NCBI GenBank assembly: GCA_024663395.1
Contig: JANFAH010000039.1
Span: forward strand, 543,501-607,500
Direction of reading: 5' to 3'
Length of the DNA stretch: 64,000 nucleotides
DNA from: Pisolithus tinctorius
Taxonomy: Eukaryota; Basidiomycota; Agaricomycetes; Boletales; Pisolithaceae
Shown here: positions 9,679-21,106 of the stretch, in pieces
How the letters are laid out: each line of letters opens with the position of its first letter
Position numbering within the stretch: the stretch's first letter is position 1
Position numbers and translations under genes: made by a program
The notes under the pieces: generated by a model
Databases searched by the model: none
What the model was told of the DNA's origin: nothing
The model's input: only the letters and a program-made list of their open reading frames with translations

Positions 9679-12600
9679 ATGGCCCTCACCCATGCTGGTA
9701 TAGTCCATCAACCTTGGGGGCAATCCACTTTAGCATATCTTCCAATCGAGGAGGTTATCATCAAGGCATGGGTCGTCGACGGTATGTTTCGCTCACCGTT
9801 TCTTACAAATTATACCAACTTCTCCATTGCGAAAACAGTGTCCGCGCGAGTAGTTCTAACTCAAGTATTCAAGAACGAATCAGAGAACACTACCGCTAGG
9901 GCGAAGTACGTCTTCCCGCTGCTGGAACGATCGGCTGTCTGTGCCTTTGAGCTTCAACACGCCGACGGGCGCCTGATTGTTGGCTCCGTGAAAGAAAGCG
10001 AAGTCGCAGAACAAGCGTTTGAAACAGCAGTCGCCTCGGGAAGAACCGCTGCACTGGTGGAACGCGTAACGGACGATAGTCAGTCGGTGTATCACTCATA
10101 GGCATCTCACTCTCAACTCGTTATAGTCTTCGCCATATCAGTGGGCTCTATTCCTGCCAGGGAACAAGTTACCACCCGAATCACGGTGAGTTCTTCGTGG
10201 ATTTCTGAGCTGCGTCTGAGCCATTTGCCTTTAAGTTTATCATGGACCTGCTTGACCAAGGTCTCCGGGATCACGTGCGCCTCCAACTTCCCTTGACTAT
10301 CTTTGGTCGATATGGCCCTCTGCCTGCAGCGATGGTTGGCGCTGCTTCAGCATCAAGCACCACCCGCGTCGACGTCAACGTCTATGTTCAAATGAGTGAT
10401 ACCATCCATGCCATACGCAGCCTAAACCATCCTATCAAAGTGTCACAGCACAACACACACAATGGGCGCAAGCCCCAGTGGATGTCTGCGTCTTGGGCGT
10501 CACGGGCCCTCGTACCAGGAGATTTTGTCCTTACCATATACGCCGACGGGCTCGACAAACCGAGATGCTTTGCAGAGATAGACACCGAATCCACAGATGG
10601 GACGATTGGCATGCAGCTCACCCTCGTTCCTTCCTTCAACGCGCTACGTAGTTAATCACAAGAGTACATATTCGTCATCGACATATCATACAGTATGGCT
10701 GGCCCGCGACTCGAAACCGCAAAGCATACAATGTCAATGCTCCTACGTCTCATGCCAAGCACCCAAACTATTTTCAACATCTTATGCTTCGATTCTAACG
10801 TGTGGTCGCTATGCGGCTGGACCACATCCTGTGACTTCGGCCAAGATTCCCTTCGTGAGGCCGTGAGCTAACATTTCTACACCCGCTGGTATTTGCCAAC
10901 TGAAGAGCGAGTTTAGGTTGCACACGTGCAGGCGCTCACGATTGATGTCGGTGGTACAGAGATTACCAAAGTCTTGGAGGCTGCAATAAGCAGCCGACGG
11001 CACGATCGACCCACCACAATATTCCTTTTGACGGATGGCGAGGTATACGTGGGTGCACTTTGCAGTCCAGCCTTGACATAGATTAAATCGATGTCATAGG
11101 ACATTGGCGGCGCTATGGGTGTTGTAGCCGACGCTGTCCAGAATGCTGGCCCAGACGCCCCCCTACGTGTATTTGTACTCGGCATTGGGTCCCCGGCGTC
11201 TGAAGTATGCGAAGGAATCGCCCGTGCTGGGAATGGAGAGTGCCTGTTGGCAGCTACACATGAAAGCATCCTCGGAAAGTGCGCCCGCCTATTTAACGCA
11301 GCACGGACAAGGAACATTGAGAATATCAAAGTGGATTGAGGTGTTCAGCCTACATCCGGAGCGGCCCGCCCGAACAAGTCACAGCTTGTTAACTCTGTGG
11401 GGATGCTTGTACTGGAACCCCCACCAGCTCTGCAGCAGGTTCCACATGCTCTGGTCAAGATTTCGGCCGGGATTCGCTTTACTGTCTTTTCGATCATTTC
11501 TTCTAGGCGAATACCATCCTCGATCAAGCTCTTCACTAAGTTCCAGGGGGTAGAAGAACCTATGGAATGGATCGTTCCAGTTACGGACGTCAAACCCTTC
11601 AAAGACCCGAAATGCAAGATCCCCCTCATACATACCCTCGCGGCACGCAAATTAATCACAGAACTCTGGGAACGTAGAGCACCACTACCAGCCTTGGTTA
11701 ATACTGTTGTGGCATCTGATGACGAAATCAGGAGGGCAGCGATTGTGAGGCTCGGGTTAGGGTACCAGCTTATAAGTCAGTACACATCTTTCGTGGCAGT
11801 GGATGTCGAGGACGAGGAGTCTGGGCGCATTAGTGGTCAAACCAGATGGGACACAGGAAGGACCAAAACGACGCGGCAACTACACTCGTCATTACCACCA
11901 CAAGTTGATGGGAACCAAGATGCTGATCAAGATGAGGATGATGGCATATTAGGCACTCTCCTCAACGGTCTTACTTTGGCGTTCTCGTTCGTTTCCGGTG
12001 TGCTCGGTGCTCCCGTATCTGATCCAAGGTCGACCTCGGATGGCGAGCCCGAGAATATTCCTGGGGCATATGTGGATTCCTAATCCGGTCCGGACGATAG
12101 ACGTCCGCGCGGTCGCTGCCCTAGAAGCGTGGGACAAAGTATCCCTCGTCGTGATAGCACATGCTTGTTCTCGTCACTAGGTTCGCTTAGAACATCGTGC
12201 ACTTCCTGCTGGACGTCATCTCGCTCACCGAGTCCTGATGATCCAATTGCCCGTGCCCCTTCTCCCAAGTTCGTCTGCGCGACTGGGGTCCCATGTATAC
12301 CATATGCAGCTACCCCGCAGGCCTCGCTTCCCCTAATCGGCTGTGGCCCCAGTGGCATGGACGAACACTGGAGCAGTGTCCCATATATACCGCATGCAGC
12401 TACCCCGCAGGCCTCGTTTCGCCTAGGCTGTCTCCCTCGCGGTGGCATGAACGAACACTGGGGCAGGACAAACACTGGAGCAGGGACCCAGGTATACCAC
12501 ATGCAGCTACGCAGGAGGCCTCGTTTCCTCCAGTCGGCTGTCCCCCCCCCTGGTGGCATGAAAGAACACTGGAGCAGAGACCCATGGATACCACATGCAG

Positions 12601-13157
12601 CTACCCCGCAGGCCTCGTCTTCTCCGGTCGACCCCAGTGGCGTGAACGAACACTGGAACAGGGACCTATGGATACCGCATGCAGCTACCCCGCAGGCCTC
12701 GTCTTCTCCGATCGACCCCAGTGGCGTGAACGAGCACTGGAGCAGGGACCCATGTATACTACGCGGGGCTACCCCGCAGGCCTCATTTTCGTTGGACGCG
12801 TCATCTGCAGGCCCGCCGACCGTTTCAGCGGAAGCATATCAAGTTTCCCAACTTATCGATTTCGATGGCTGGTTCTCTCCTAGTGCTGAATTGGCTCGGA
12901 TTGTGGGATCTGAAATACTACAAAAGGGAGATGAGCTCAGGGTTGATGGGAGGTTGTGGGCTACATTGGTAGCTGTGGCGTACTTGAAGAAGCACCTGGA
13001 GAAGGAACCGTACTTACTCGATACAATCCTTGAGAAAACTGGGGATTTTGTCCGAAAAACGCAAGCAAGGGAACGGGGCAACCTGCAGGGGGATTTTGAG
13101 GACATGGTTAGACATGTGTCAAAGTTGCTTGAGGAGGAACAAGGAATTGATCAGTGA
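9679..13157 (+). pseudogene. VIT + VWA domain protein with in-frame stops and a coding minisatellite
   Basis: Six exons encode an inter-alpha-trypsin-type protein common in mushrooms. The VIT domain starts at ATG 9679 (exons up to about 10300: VLTQVFKNESENTTARAKY, ELQHADGRLIVGSV, FAISVGSIPAREQVTTRIT, GLRDHVRLQLP). The VWA domain has a complete metal-binding DxSxS (VIDISYSM, about 10665-10690), GGTEI and FLLTDGE. A C-terminal section contains VRLGLGYQLISQYTSFVAVD and, after the repeat, LRVDGRLWATLVAVAYLKKH. All of it stays in one frame, but three stops interrupt it: TAA 10653-10655, just before the VWA domain; TGA 11337-11339, where the family has Trp (VDW); and TAA 12081-12083. Either the gene has decayed late, the stops are base errors, or the first two are spliced out. 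Introns are at about 9781, 10080, 10189, 10862 and 11043. Confidence 0.75.
12294..12790 (+). repeat. Coding minisatellite, five full units plus a partial
   Basis: A unit of 84-107 bp recurs with ATGCAGCTACCCCGCAGG-like starts at 12304, 12394, 12501, 12595, 12679 and a degenerate one near 12763. The last two full units are 84 bp (28 codons) and nearly identical, encoding IPHAATPQASSS and GVNEHW. Earlier units have diverged by indels; the third is read in another frame (YHMQLRRRPRFL) and the frame is regained through a run of nine or so C near 12542-12550. Confidence 0.9.
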
Positions 13158-13372
13158 AGCTGTTTGGAGCTCGTGAGTCTTCTACGTAGTAATTCTCACA
13201 CAAGCAGCTGTTGTATCTCCGCTCGCTTTCGAGGTGTAGGTTACAAGCGGTAAAGCAAAACAGAGCGTGCAGACAAGACGAGCATCAGGACCGCGAACTC
13301 AACTTGATATCATTTGTTTCCTAGCTACACGCTGATCATCCTTCCCACTGCGGGGAGTACCCCACCCGACTA

Positions 13373-13735
13373 TAACCAAGTGTTCAGTGCGATGCAACGT
13401 ACGCCCATTCGCGCTCTAAGCCGCATCATTACGCTTGCGACTCTCAGAACAGCGATATTCTCGGCGAAGCACGATACACACGTTTCTCCACAATAATTGG
13501 CATAATGAACATTTGAAGCCTGTACATTCTACCCATGACCCGTCAGGTCATGAGAGCAATTTCATATTCAAATACGAAATGTTCTAGGCGTACTGAGGAA
13601 TCAATATTTCAATGCTAAGACTCGGAATCACGCAGGAAGACTTGAGCCGAGCACCAACTTGGATTGCACATTGCGGACTCTGGAGATAGGATGAACGCGC
13701 GAAACCAGCCTCATCCTGTCGCGGAGGATTTCCAC
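13373..13735 (+). repeat. Diverged non-coding repeat, copy A
   Basis: Starts with ATAACCAAGTGTTCAGTG and contains GATACACACGTTTCTCCAC and TCATGAGAGCAATTTCATAT. Similar motifs in the same order occur in copies B and C. Confidence 0.65.
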
Positions 13736-14079
13736 GGCACTGGGTCGGACTTGAAGCTTGAAGGGAGAGATTGTATCCAAACAGTCACCTCCACAACCTG
13801 GGCACGTATCGCGGAGACTTGTAGTTGTGTAATAGCGCAGTCGGCCGTAGTACGGTATTTTTATTTCATTAATTCACTAGGGGGCGGCATCGCTTCCCAT
13901 CGGGGGGTAAGCAAGGCGATTTTACCTGTTGTTCAACAGTATGGGTACTACAAACAACCATGTAAGTAGCCAAATCGTAATGCGGCGATATCCGCAATCG
14001 CGTCAGCTTGCAAACGGACGTTCAGACTTCGCCGTGGAATGCGGACAGAAGTTCCTGTGACTTCATGCAAACTGCCTCG

Positions 14080-14880
14080 GATAATAACCAAATATTCAGT
14101 GTGATGCGACGCCTATTTGCATTCTAAACCGGATCGCTACATCCTCGACTCTCGGAACAGCGCCCCGCAAACTAAGTGTCAAAGCACACCTTATTGACGC
14201 CTTGCTATATGATGAATTTATGATTTACTTAGCAAAGCAATTGTGGATTCTCGGCGGAGTGTGATACATACGTGTCTCCACAATAATTAGCACGACAAAC
14301 TGTCGAAAACTTGTGAACTCCGCCGTTGACCAAGTCATGAGAGCACTTTCATATTTGAATCTTGCGGGAACCGATCAGACGAAGGCGCAAAATCAGTCCT
14401 AGATTCAGTGTAACCAAACCGTAGTAGTGGATTTTGTTCATGTGGTGCTGTTGAAGCGAGGAATCAGAATAGGCTGGCACTTTGCTATCTGCTGAGCATA
14501 TAGCCTGCTAAAGCAAGGAAACCAAACATTATTTACACAAAGATCTTCCCAGCTAGCATAGAGGTTAATTTTTCTGCAGTGTCCTTGAGGATCGATAGGC
14601 CATACAATGAGTCGGACTTGAAGAATAAAGCTTGAATGTGCACAGGTCTTGGAGACTTGAGGGCATCAAGCTTCAAGCATGTGTTTGTTCCTGTATACGT
14701 TTTGCGCACGTGCCGGCACGAAGCAAACACCAGGTGACCTTCCTTTCGCAATGCAAGGTAAGCGTTCAATAGTATGGGTACGAAATAGCCATATCGTATA
14801 ACGGCCAGATCCCAACGCATTGATATCCACAATTGCGCGCGTTCGACAGACTGTGTCATAGGTGGACATGCTTACGGGGA
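14080..14880 (+). repeat. Diverged non-coding repeat, copy B
   Basis: Shares ATAACCAAATATTCAGTGTG, GATACATACGTGTCTCCAC and TCATGAGAGCACTTTCATAT with copy A. It shares GAAGGCGCAAAATCAGTCC and CATATCGTATAACGGCCAGA with copy C. Confidence 0.7.
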
Positions 14881-15502
14881 CTCTTCAATTTACATAAACT
14901 ACAGGCAGGCAGGTCCCAAATCTCGAATGATGCGCCCGCTTTGCGCGATGGCATAGAAGGTGCCGAATAACGACCTTTCAGCGGTGTTTGCATCCATTCT
15001 TCCATTCATCCTGTTGGGGGAAATCTGACAACTCAGGGCACTGCGGGTGGGTACTTTTTGCCAGTGGAGCATCGCTTAGAACCCACCTTTGGAGGGGGAT
15101 TACTTCCTAGGCATTAGATGCTATTGTTATCTCAAATGTGATCTCCCCTTCAACCGATTGTAAACCTTCCTATTCACAGAAATCATTCAAAAACTGATGA
15201 ATGCCCGACCAAGCATGGAGAACTTGGTGCCTAACATTCGCACCAGATGTCATCGACTCATTTGCGGGAGCGTAAACATTCCTGTTTTGGTGATGTTCTA
15301 GGGCTGTTAGATCGCCACCTCCAAGATCGAGAAGTCACCTGGTTGACTGGGATGTAATTGCCCCTGTAGGTATGGAACGTGCATGACCATTCGAACCCCC
15401 GGCGCTCTGATAGATTTGTCATACAGCTCAGTTTGAAGGGATAAAAGGGCATCAGTATTCGCCATTGGGTTTCCCCAATTCCTGCGCCTTCTCATCGATA
15501 TC

Positions 15503-16128
15503 ATGTCTAACAAGCTCGGTGTAAATATCGCTTCATATGTCATCCGCACCTTTGATGGCAGAGTCCTTGCCTATGGCCCTACTGACGGAGGCAGAGGTAC
15601 CATCCCTCCCCCTCCCAAACCTGTTATCGCATATCCTGCGGGATCTGTCCAGCCTCAGCAGGTGGGTGTAATCATGAGCCCGCTGCACGATGAACTTAAC
15701 ATCGTACATCCGGAAGTTTGATATTGGTCAAGTAGAGCAGGACAGCAACCGCTACTACATCAACTACCTCATCGAGCGTGATAACCTGCTTTACGAGCAG
15801 GTTACAGCCCCCCAGAAATGGATCATCACCTTAGTTCCCAAGCCCGGCCGCGTTGTGTTCACGTATGTGGTCAGGTTGTTATCCGATCCTAATGAGAGGC
15901 TTGATACAACTCCTACTCATATAGCATAGCAAAGGAAGGTGGGACAGACCAGTGGGTTGCGCCCCCGGCCGGCGAAGAGGGTCAGGTAGGACTTCTAAAT
16001 CCTTCCATCCTGTGCATTTTCCATTGACGGGCCTGTTTTCGTTTTAGATCCGTGTTGCGACAATCAATTCTGGACTCGACCCGAACGCGTTGTTCGAAAT
16101 AGCTCCAGCTATACTGAAATCCTCTTAA
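15503..16128 (+). CDS. Cospin-type (I66) beta-trefoil protease inhibitor, copy 1
   Basis: Four exons give 148 residues without a signal peptide, starting MSNKLGVNIASYVIRTFDGR. Landmarks of the mushroom I66 trefoil family are present: the opening YVIRTFDGR strand, KPVIAYPAG, KWIITLVPKPG, QWVAPPAGEEG and a C-terminal DPNALFEI. I66 members such as cospin inhibit serine proteases and are thought to protect fruiting bodies against predators; that role here is inferred. Introns fall after QPQQ (GTGGGT donor), inside a Thr codon (GTATGT) and after GEEGQ (GTAGGA). All three positions recur in the other copies. The gene lies in a tandemly duplicated segment; its best match is copy 2 at 18480. It could alternatively be a lectin-like trefoil without inhibitory activity. 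Confidence 0.75.
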
Positions 16129-18479
16129 GCAAGCGTATCACGTCACGTCGTGTTTTGAAGTAGCAGAGTTGTATGAATACTGCCAAGATAGGATGTGTTA
16201 GTATGTACCAGAAAATCCAAATCTGTTGTGTTGTGGTACTTCAACTTGACCCTTGGAGGTCGTCGCATAGTGACGAGCAAACAGTTACACATTCAAGATC
16301 ACCCCAGAGGTCAATCTTTTCCCGTAGACCATAAAAGAAATCGGATGCGGAATATTTCATTTCGAAGTGCCGTACGCTGGAGAATGCCCAGAACATCATG
16401 GCAACGGAATTCTTAGTCGAAGTGCAGAGACACATAACGAACCCTGCCGAATGCCGAAGGAAGCCCACTAAGGACCGGGGTGTTTCACGGAATGAGATCC
16501 CTTGTAGTTGAAGTGCAAAGCTCCGGGGCCACAATTGCCTTCAACAACATATTCGGATTGTCGACGTCTGTTTTGAGCAATCCCAGCAATGGTAAGTGAA
16601 CAGACTGCTGTTTGAGTTGCCGGTGACCCGTCTCTCCACAGAACATGAGTGCCGTCAGTTTTTCTAGGGAAGAGGACAACGTGATCAGAGGGCAACAATG
16701 CAATACGAAGTGTGTGGCGTCCACACCAGCGACGACAGCGAAGGATGTGGTGAAGAAGTGAGACTGCGGGAGAACAATCAGTCACGCAACAGATGGGCCG
16801 TGCCACAAGCTAAGCGTCAGAGCACGCCTTACTGTGTGAAGAATTTGTGATTTGCTTAGGGAAGCAATCGTGCTCGAGATTTTCGGCGGAGCGTGATAAT
16901 AATTGGTACAACAAATGTTTGAACCCCGTGGATTCCATCTAGTCATGAAAGCACCTTCACAATCAGGTACTATTCAATTAGAACGGGCACTGATGGAATG
17001 TTCTGCGCGAACCGAGGAAGTATGTATATACCAAGATGGACTAATCATTATGGCAAGGACAACATCTTGAGTTGACTGGCATATTGCAACTGTGGAAACC
17101 GGAGATCCGGCGAAGGCGCAAAACCAGTCCTAGATTGGGTGTAACCAAATTGTACGGGACAATTTTACGCTCAAACCGTGGCCGTGGTACAAGTTGTGGG
17201 TTCTAGCGTCATTGGAGCGAGGATTTAGGATAGGTTCAGTGGCACCGTGCTCGGGGATTGCTGAAGATGGCACTGAACATGTAGCTTGCGAAAGCACGAA
17301 GGACAAAATTATTTGTGTCATTCACCCAGAAGCCTTCCGACTGGCACAGAAAGTTGGCTTTTCTCGGTTCTCCACGGCGACAGTACCCTTGGAGGAACAA
17401 TGGCCCATATACTGAGTCGGACTTGGATGGAGACTATCCAAACGGCCGCGCTGGGTCCGCGACCTGAGTGGTACGTGTCGCGGAGACTTGGAGGTACGCT
17501 TACCTCTACGAAACAACCATATCGTATGATGGCCAGATCCCGGCCCAATGTCACACGCCAGTGACATATGTAGGGTGATACTCACAGTTGCGCCGGGTTG
17601 CAAGCGAACGTGGAGTCTTTGGGAACTTGCACAAAGTTCCTTGGAAACTTGTGATTGTGTTATGCGTTCAGATGTGCCAAATGGCAAAAATCCAGCAGGT
17701 AAGAATAGAGCAATTAATCGACATTCGGTATCATTTGGACAGTCCAGGCTGCGAGTCCAATATTGTCGAACGTTTGCTTTCACATGACCAAGTTGATGCG
17801 ACGGCGTTAGCCGCCAGAGCACCGGGTTTGACTTCCCAGGTGGCTACAGTGTTCCAAGTGACTACACTCGCTACAGTGAAAGAAGCTCGATGATTAACTC
17901 GGCACGCAAACCATATGGTCACTGGTGGCCCGGCTTGCCCTTGGACTCATGGTAAGACCACCCTCAGACAAGTTGACCATTTTCAAAGCTGTACTTGCAA
18001 TGGAGCATCACGTCTACTGAGGAAACCTGACTTTTCCAGAAGATGGACATTCCCTTCAACGTCATGCGAACTTTCATCTGTCTATACTTCTTGCAGGTTG
18101 GAGACTTGGAATGCTCCGCCCCCAAGAAAAAAAAACTGCTCGATGCCAAATCAGGCCCGGAGAAGCTTACTGCCTAACGTCCTCGCCAGTTGACTGCAAT
18201 GGTATAGTTATTATCTACTGATCTCCCATTCGAGAGAGCGCAAACCCCCTGCCTGTGGAGTAACGTGGGTTTCCGAGAGCATGCCTCATGCCTTCTAGGG
18301 TTGCCGCTGCATCACCGCTGTCTAAGCTGAATGGCGATTGTCCCTAGAGGGGTAGACCATTCATGACGATTTGAAGCGTGAGTGCTCTAAAAAATATTTC
18401 ATACAGCTCATCAATAGATAAAAGGGCATCAGTACTCGCCGTCATATTTCCTCAACTCCTGTGTCTTCTCATTGATATC
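16129..18479. other. Duplicated spacer between inhibitor copies 1 and 2
   Basis: No gene recognised. It contains repeat copy C, and its right part (about 17960-18475) is a diverged copy of 15000-15500. The left edge, from TCACGTCGTGTTTTGA at 16139, matches the 3' flank of copy 2 at 19109. Confidence 0.55.
16796..17560 (+). repeat. Diverged non-coding repeat, copy C
   Basis: Contains AAGCTAAGCGTCAGAGCACG, TTCGGCGGAGCGTGATA, GAAGGCGCAAAACCAGTCC and CATATCGTATGATGGCCAG in the same order as copy B, about 2.7 kb downstream of it. Confidence 0.7.
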
Positions 18480-19099
18480 ATGTCTGACAGGCCCAGTGTA
18501 AATACTGCTTCATATGCCATCCACACCTTGGACCGCAGAGTCCTTGCCTATGCCCCCCCCGACAGAGTCAAAGACACTGTCCCACCCCCTGCCCGACCTG
18601 TTGTCGCATATCTAGAAATTTTCCAGCCTCAGCGGGTGGGTGTAATCCCGAGTTTGCCATGCAGTGAACCTAACGTTGTGCATCCGGAAGTTTGAAATTA
18701 GTCAAGTGGAGCAGGACGAGAACCGCTACTACATCAACTACCTTATCGAGCGCAATAACCTTCTTTACGAACAGGTTACAGCCCCCCAGAAATGGATCAT
18801 CACTTTCGTTCCCCAGCCTGGCCGCATTGCGTTCACGTAGGTGGTCAGGTTACTGGCAAGTCCCAATAGAAGGCTTGATACAACTCCTCCCCATATAGCA
18901 TAGCAAAGGAAGACGGGAAGGAGCAGTGGGTCGCACCCCCGGCTGGTGAGCAGGGTCAGGTAGGGCTTCTAAATCCTTTCATCCAATGGATCTTGCATCG
19001 ACAAGCCTGGTTTTGCTTTAGATCCGTGTTGCTACAATCAATACCGAACTCGACCCCAACGCTTTGTTCGAATTAAGTCCATTCACCCAACTCTCTTAA
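18480..19099 (+). CDS. Cospin-type (I66) beta-trefoil protease inhibitor, copy 2
   Basis: This is a close paralogue of the gene at 15503, with the same four-exon structure and nearly identical second to fourth exons (NRYYINYLIER, LLYEQVTAPQKWIITFVPQP, EQWVAPPAGEQGQ, DPNALFELSP). The first exon has diverged more (MSDRPSVNTASYAIHTLDRR, RVLAYAPPDRVKD). All frames are open and splice donors are intact (GTGGGT, GTAGGT, GTAGGG), so it should encode about 147 residues. The opening GR of the first strand is RR here, and the linker is more charged. A TATA-like GATAAAAG lies near 18417. Cytoplasmic, no signal peptide. As for copy 1, protease inhibition is inferred from family. Confidence 0.75.
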
Positions 19100-19892
19100 G
19101 CGAGCGTACCGTGTCACGTCGTGTTTTGAGTAGCAAAGTTGACTGCTAAGATAAGATGCGTTGGCCTGTATGTACCGGAAAATTCAGATCCGCAGTGTTG
19201 TGGTACTTCAACCTGACTCTTGGAAGTTAGAACGGAAGTCGGGCATATGTACTGACTTACGCCATCGACTATCCCAGGGTAGCATGGGCATCTTAATGGC
19301 TACGTGTTAGGAGTCGATTCCTAAAAATGGAAGCTGCCTTGGCTGGCGTTTCTGACTCGGGCTGTTTGCGGCCGTTATGTTCTCTTGGGATAGAAGTGAT
19401 GGCTTTCTTCCTTTTCGGACCATAGCGCAGACCAACTCTCCAGTGCACTACAGAACGCCTTCCAATATCAAACGTTTCTGTCGTACTTGCCAGACATGGC
19501 TGGTGGCCTGCGACTACTATGGTCTCTGCAGCATTTCTATGGGCTCACCCTGGTGGACTTGTTGTTTTCTTGTTTCTTACAATCTTGGAGTTCTCCAACA
19601 ACCCTGAAAGGTGTGTCTGAATTGAAAGACTGCTCAGCTCTAGCCCCAAGCCATGAGGACTCCGAACGCCATTTTGAACGTTGTATGCAATTATATACAA
19701 ACCTTTATTCATCCCATTGGAGAAGATTCGGCACTGTGACCGTGCGGAGCGAGAACATGGTTGGGAGTCTGGAGAACGTCCGTTCAGAGCTTGGAACGCC
19801 GACTCGTGCCATCCAGGACCTCATCGCCTACCCTACTAGTTCAGTCTGACTGGGTGAATGGAAGCTCCTTTAACGTCGTGGAATAGATTATT
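19100..19892. other. Spacer, possible decayed remnants
   Basis: A plus-strand frame at 19487-19849 is open for 120 codons but resembles nothing known. It ends in LIAYPTSSV, which recalls VIAYPAGSV of inhibitor 1, too short to call. The left 130 bp is the duplicated 3' flank. Confidence 0.35.
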
Positions 19893-20455
19893 ATGCATAA
19901 TGGACCATTCGCAGTCACCGGTGATATGAGGATTACTGCCATAGCTCAGCTTGACGGAAGGGATACAAGGGCAAGTAGCATGGCCATGGCTTATGATTAT
20001 ATTATCTTCTTCCCGCCCCATCCCAAGCCTGTTTACGCGCTCCCTTCAGCTTTCGCATCACAGCCGGTGATGCAAAAGTGGATGTACCGATACAAAACCG
20101 ACATCTAACAATTTTCCGAGCCCGCAGAAAGGAGCAAGGTCGATATTTACTAATGTCGACAACCTCATTGAACCTGAAGGCCGTGTTTTTGATGGCCTCC
20201 TGTCTCCATTCAAGTGGGCCATGTGATGGACCACTTCTTCCCCGTATATGTCTCCATGGCATGTTCGTAGTTGTCAAGCCGTCGGCAGATACCGATGGAA
20301 GGCCTCACCCAAGACCTGCACTACAGCCTCGAGGGAGAAGAAAGACAAGCAGATTACGTGGACCGCCGTTCCGGAAGGAGAATTATTGTCAGACAGAGCC
20401 CATAAGAGCTCCTCCTGACTTTCCCATCGAAGCTATTGCTCAAATTGACGATTAA
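19893..20455 (+). pseudogene. Decayed I66-type inhibitor, copy 3
   Basis: The opening frame (MHNGPFAVTGDMRI, AIAQLDGRDTRA, HPKPVYALPSAFASQP) followed by an intron at the usual QP position and an exon with SIFTNVDNLIEPEGRVF and LLSPFKWA fits the trefoil family. A third exon in a consistent frame has DKQITWTAVPEGELL, matching the family's WTAPP section, but runs into TGA near 20418. The expected last strand (PDFPIEAIAQIDD, stop 20453-20455) is in another frame, so at least one single-base shift separates them. It is more diverged from copies 1 and 2 than they are from each other. Either a pseudogene or a gene whose last intron I misplaced. Confidence 0.55.
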
Positions 20456-21106
20456 GCTTTGATGGTCGCAAGACAGAGTGCGTATGATGCTTGGAAGGGT
20501 GTCATGCTGCGTTTTGAAATAGGCTGCATGGCTTGTTAATTACCATCGGAAAATCCAAATACCTTGTGTTTTAGTGATATTTTACCTTAAAAGAATAGTT
20601 ACGGGGCGTTCCGACCGTTGGTGACCGCCGCTGTGTGGCACTAACTATCTCAGAGCATGCTTCGTGCAAATAAATCTTTGCAGAATATGGCAACGTTGCC
20701 AAACGCCTCAATCATAGAAATACGACATCCCAAAGACCAATGTCTGGTAAACAGGTGCCGGACAGACATCCTGCCTACCCCTATTCCCCGCTAGATGTTG
20801 CCTGTGCACTGCCACCGTGTTAATGACGACACGGAGTTCGGGTGCGAGAAGCGAGATCGGCGGCTCGGGATCAAACAAAGTCCGCGGGATCTACAGGGGT
20901 GCCACACAACTCCCTTCCCGACCAACTCTGGCCAGCCTTTAGTGGAATCACGCCCACTCGAATGGGAAAGAGAACTCCTCGGGATGCGTGGCGGTGATCG
21001 TCGATGAGCTCTGCCGTGCCTGGGTTCACCCCGGACAGAAAACATATAAAAGGGGGGCGACGAAGGCCCCATGGAGGCGTCTCCAACTCTTCCCTCGATC
21101 TCTACC
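20456..21106 (+). promoter_or_regulatory. Upstream region of HSP20 gene 1 with TATA box
   Basis: TATAAAAG at 21045-21052 lies 55 bp before the start codon. GAA and TTC triplets occur upstream but no correctly spaced heat-shock element was found. The part before about 20800 shows no gene. Confidence 0.5.

Larger units (their letters stand above)
13158..15502. other. Gene-poor tract with two copies of a diverged repeat
   Basis: No gene was recognised. The tract holds repeat copy A (about 13373-13735) and copy B (about 14080-14880), described separately. Just upstream of the first inhibitor gene, near 15440, is GGGATAAAAGGGCATCAG, which also occurs before the second inhibitor gene and contains a TATA-like GATAAAAG. 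Confidence 0.5.
14080..19230 (+). repeat. Tandem segmental duplication, unit about 2.7-3.0 kb
   Basis: Unit 1 comprises repeat B, the inhibitor 1 gene and its 3' flank to about 16260. Unit 2 comprises repeat C, the inhibitor 2 gene and its flank to about 19230. Matching landmarks are offset by about 2640-2730 bp on the left and 2977 bp at the start codons, so indels have accumulated since duplication. The same flank motif, in weaker form, also follows the decayed inhibitor at about 20508. Confidence 0.75.

Noticed and set aside
9211..9723. Minus-strand frame of 170 codons
   Set aside because: Overlaps SDS3 exon 1 in another frame and crosses the promoter; the SDS3 frame has the family motifs.
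12294..12790. Short direct repeats considered as a CRISPR-like array
   Set aside because: Units are adjacent without unique spacers and are in a protein-coding frame of a eukaryotic gene; it is a minisatellite.
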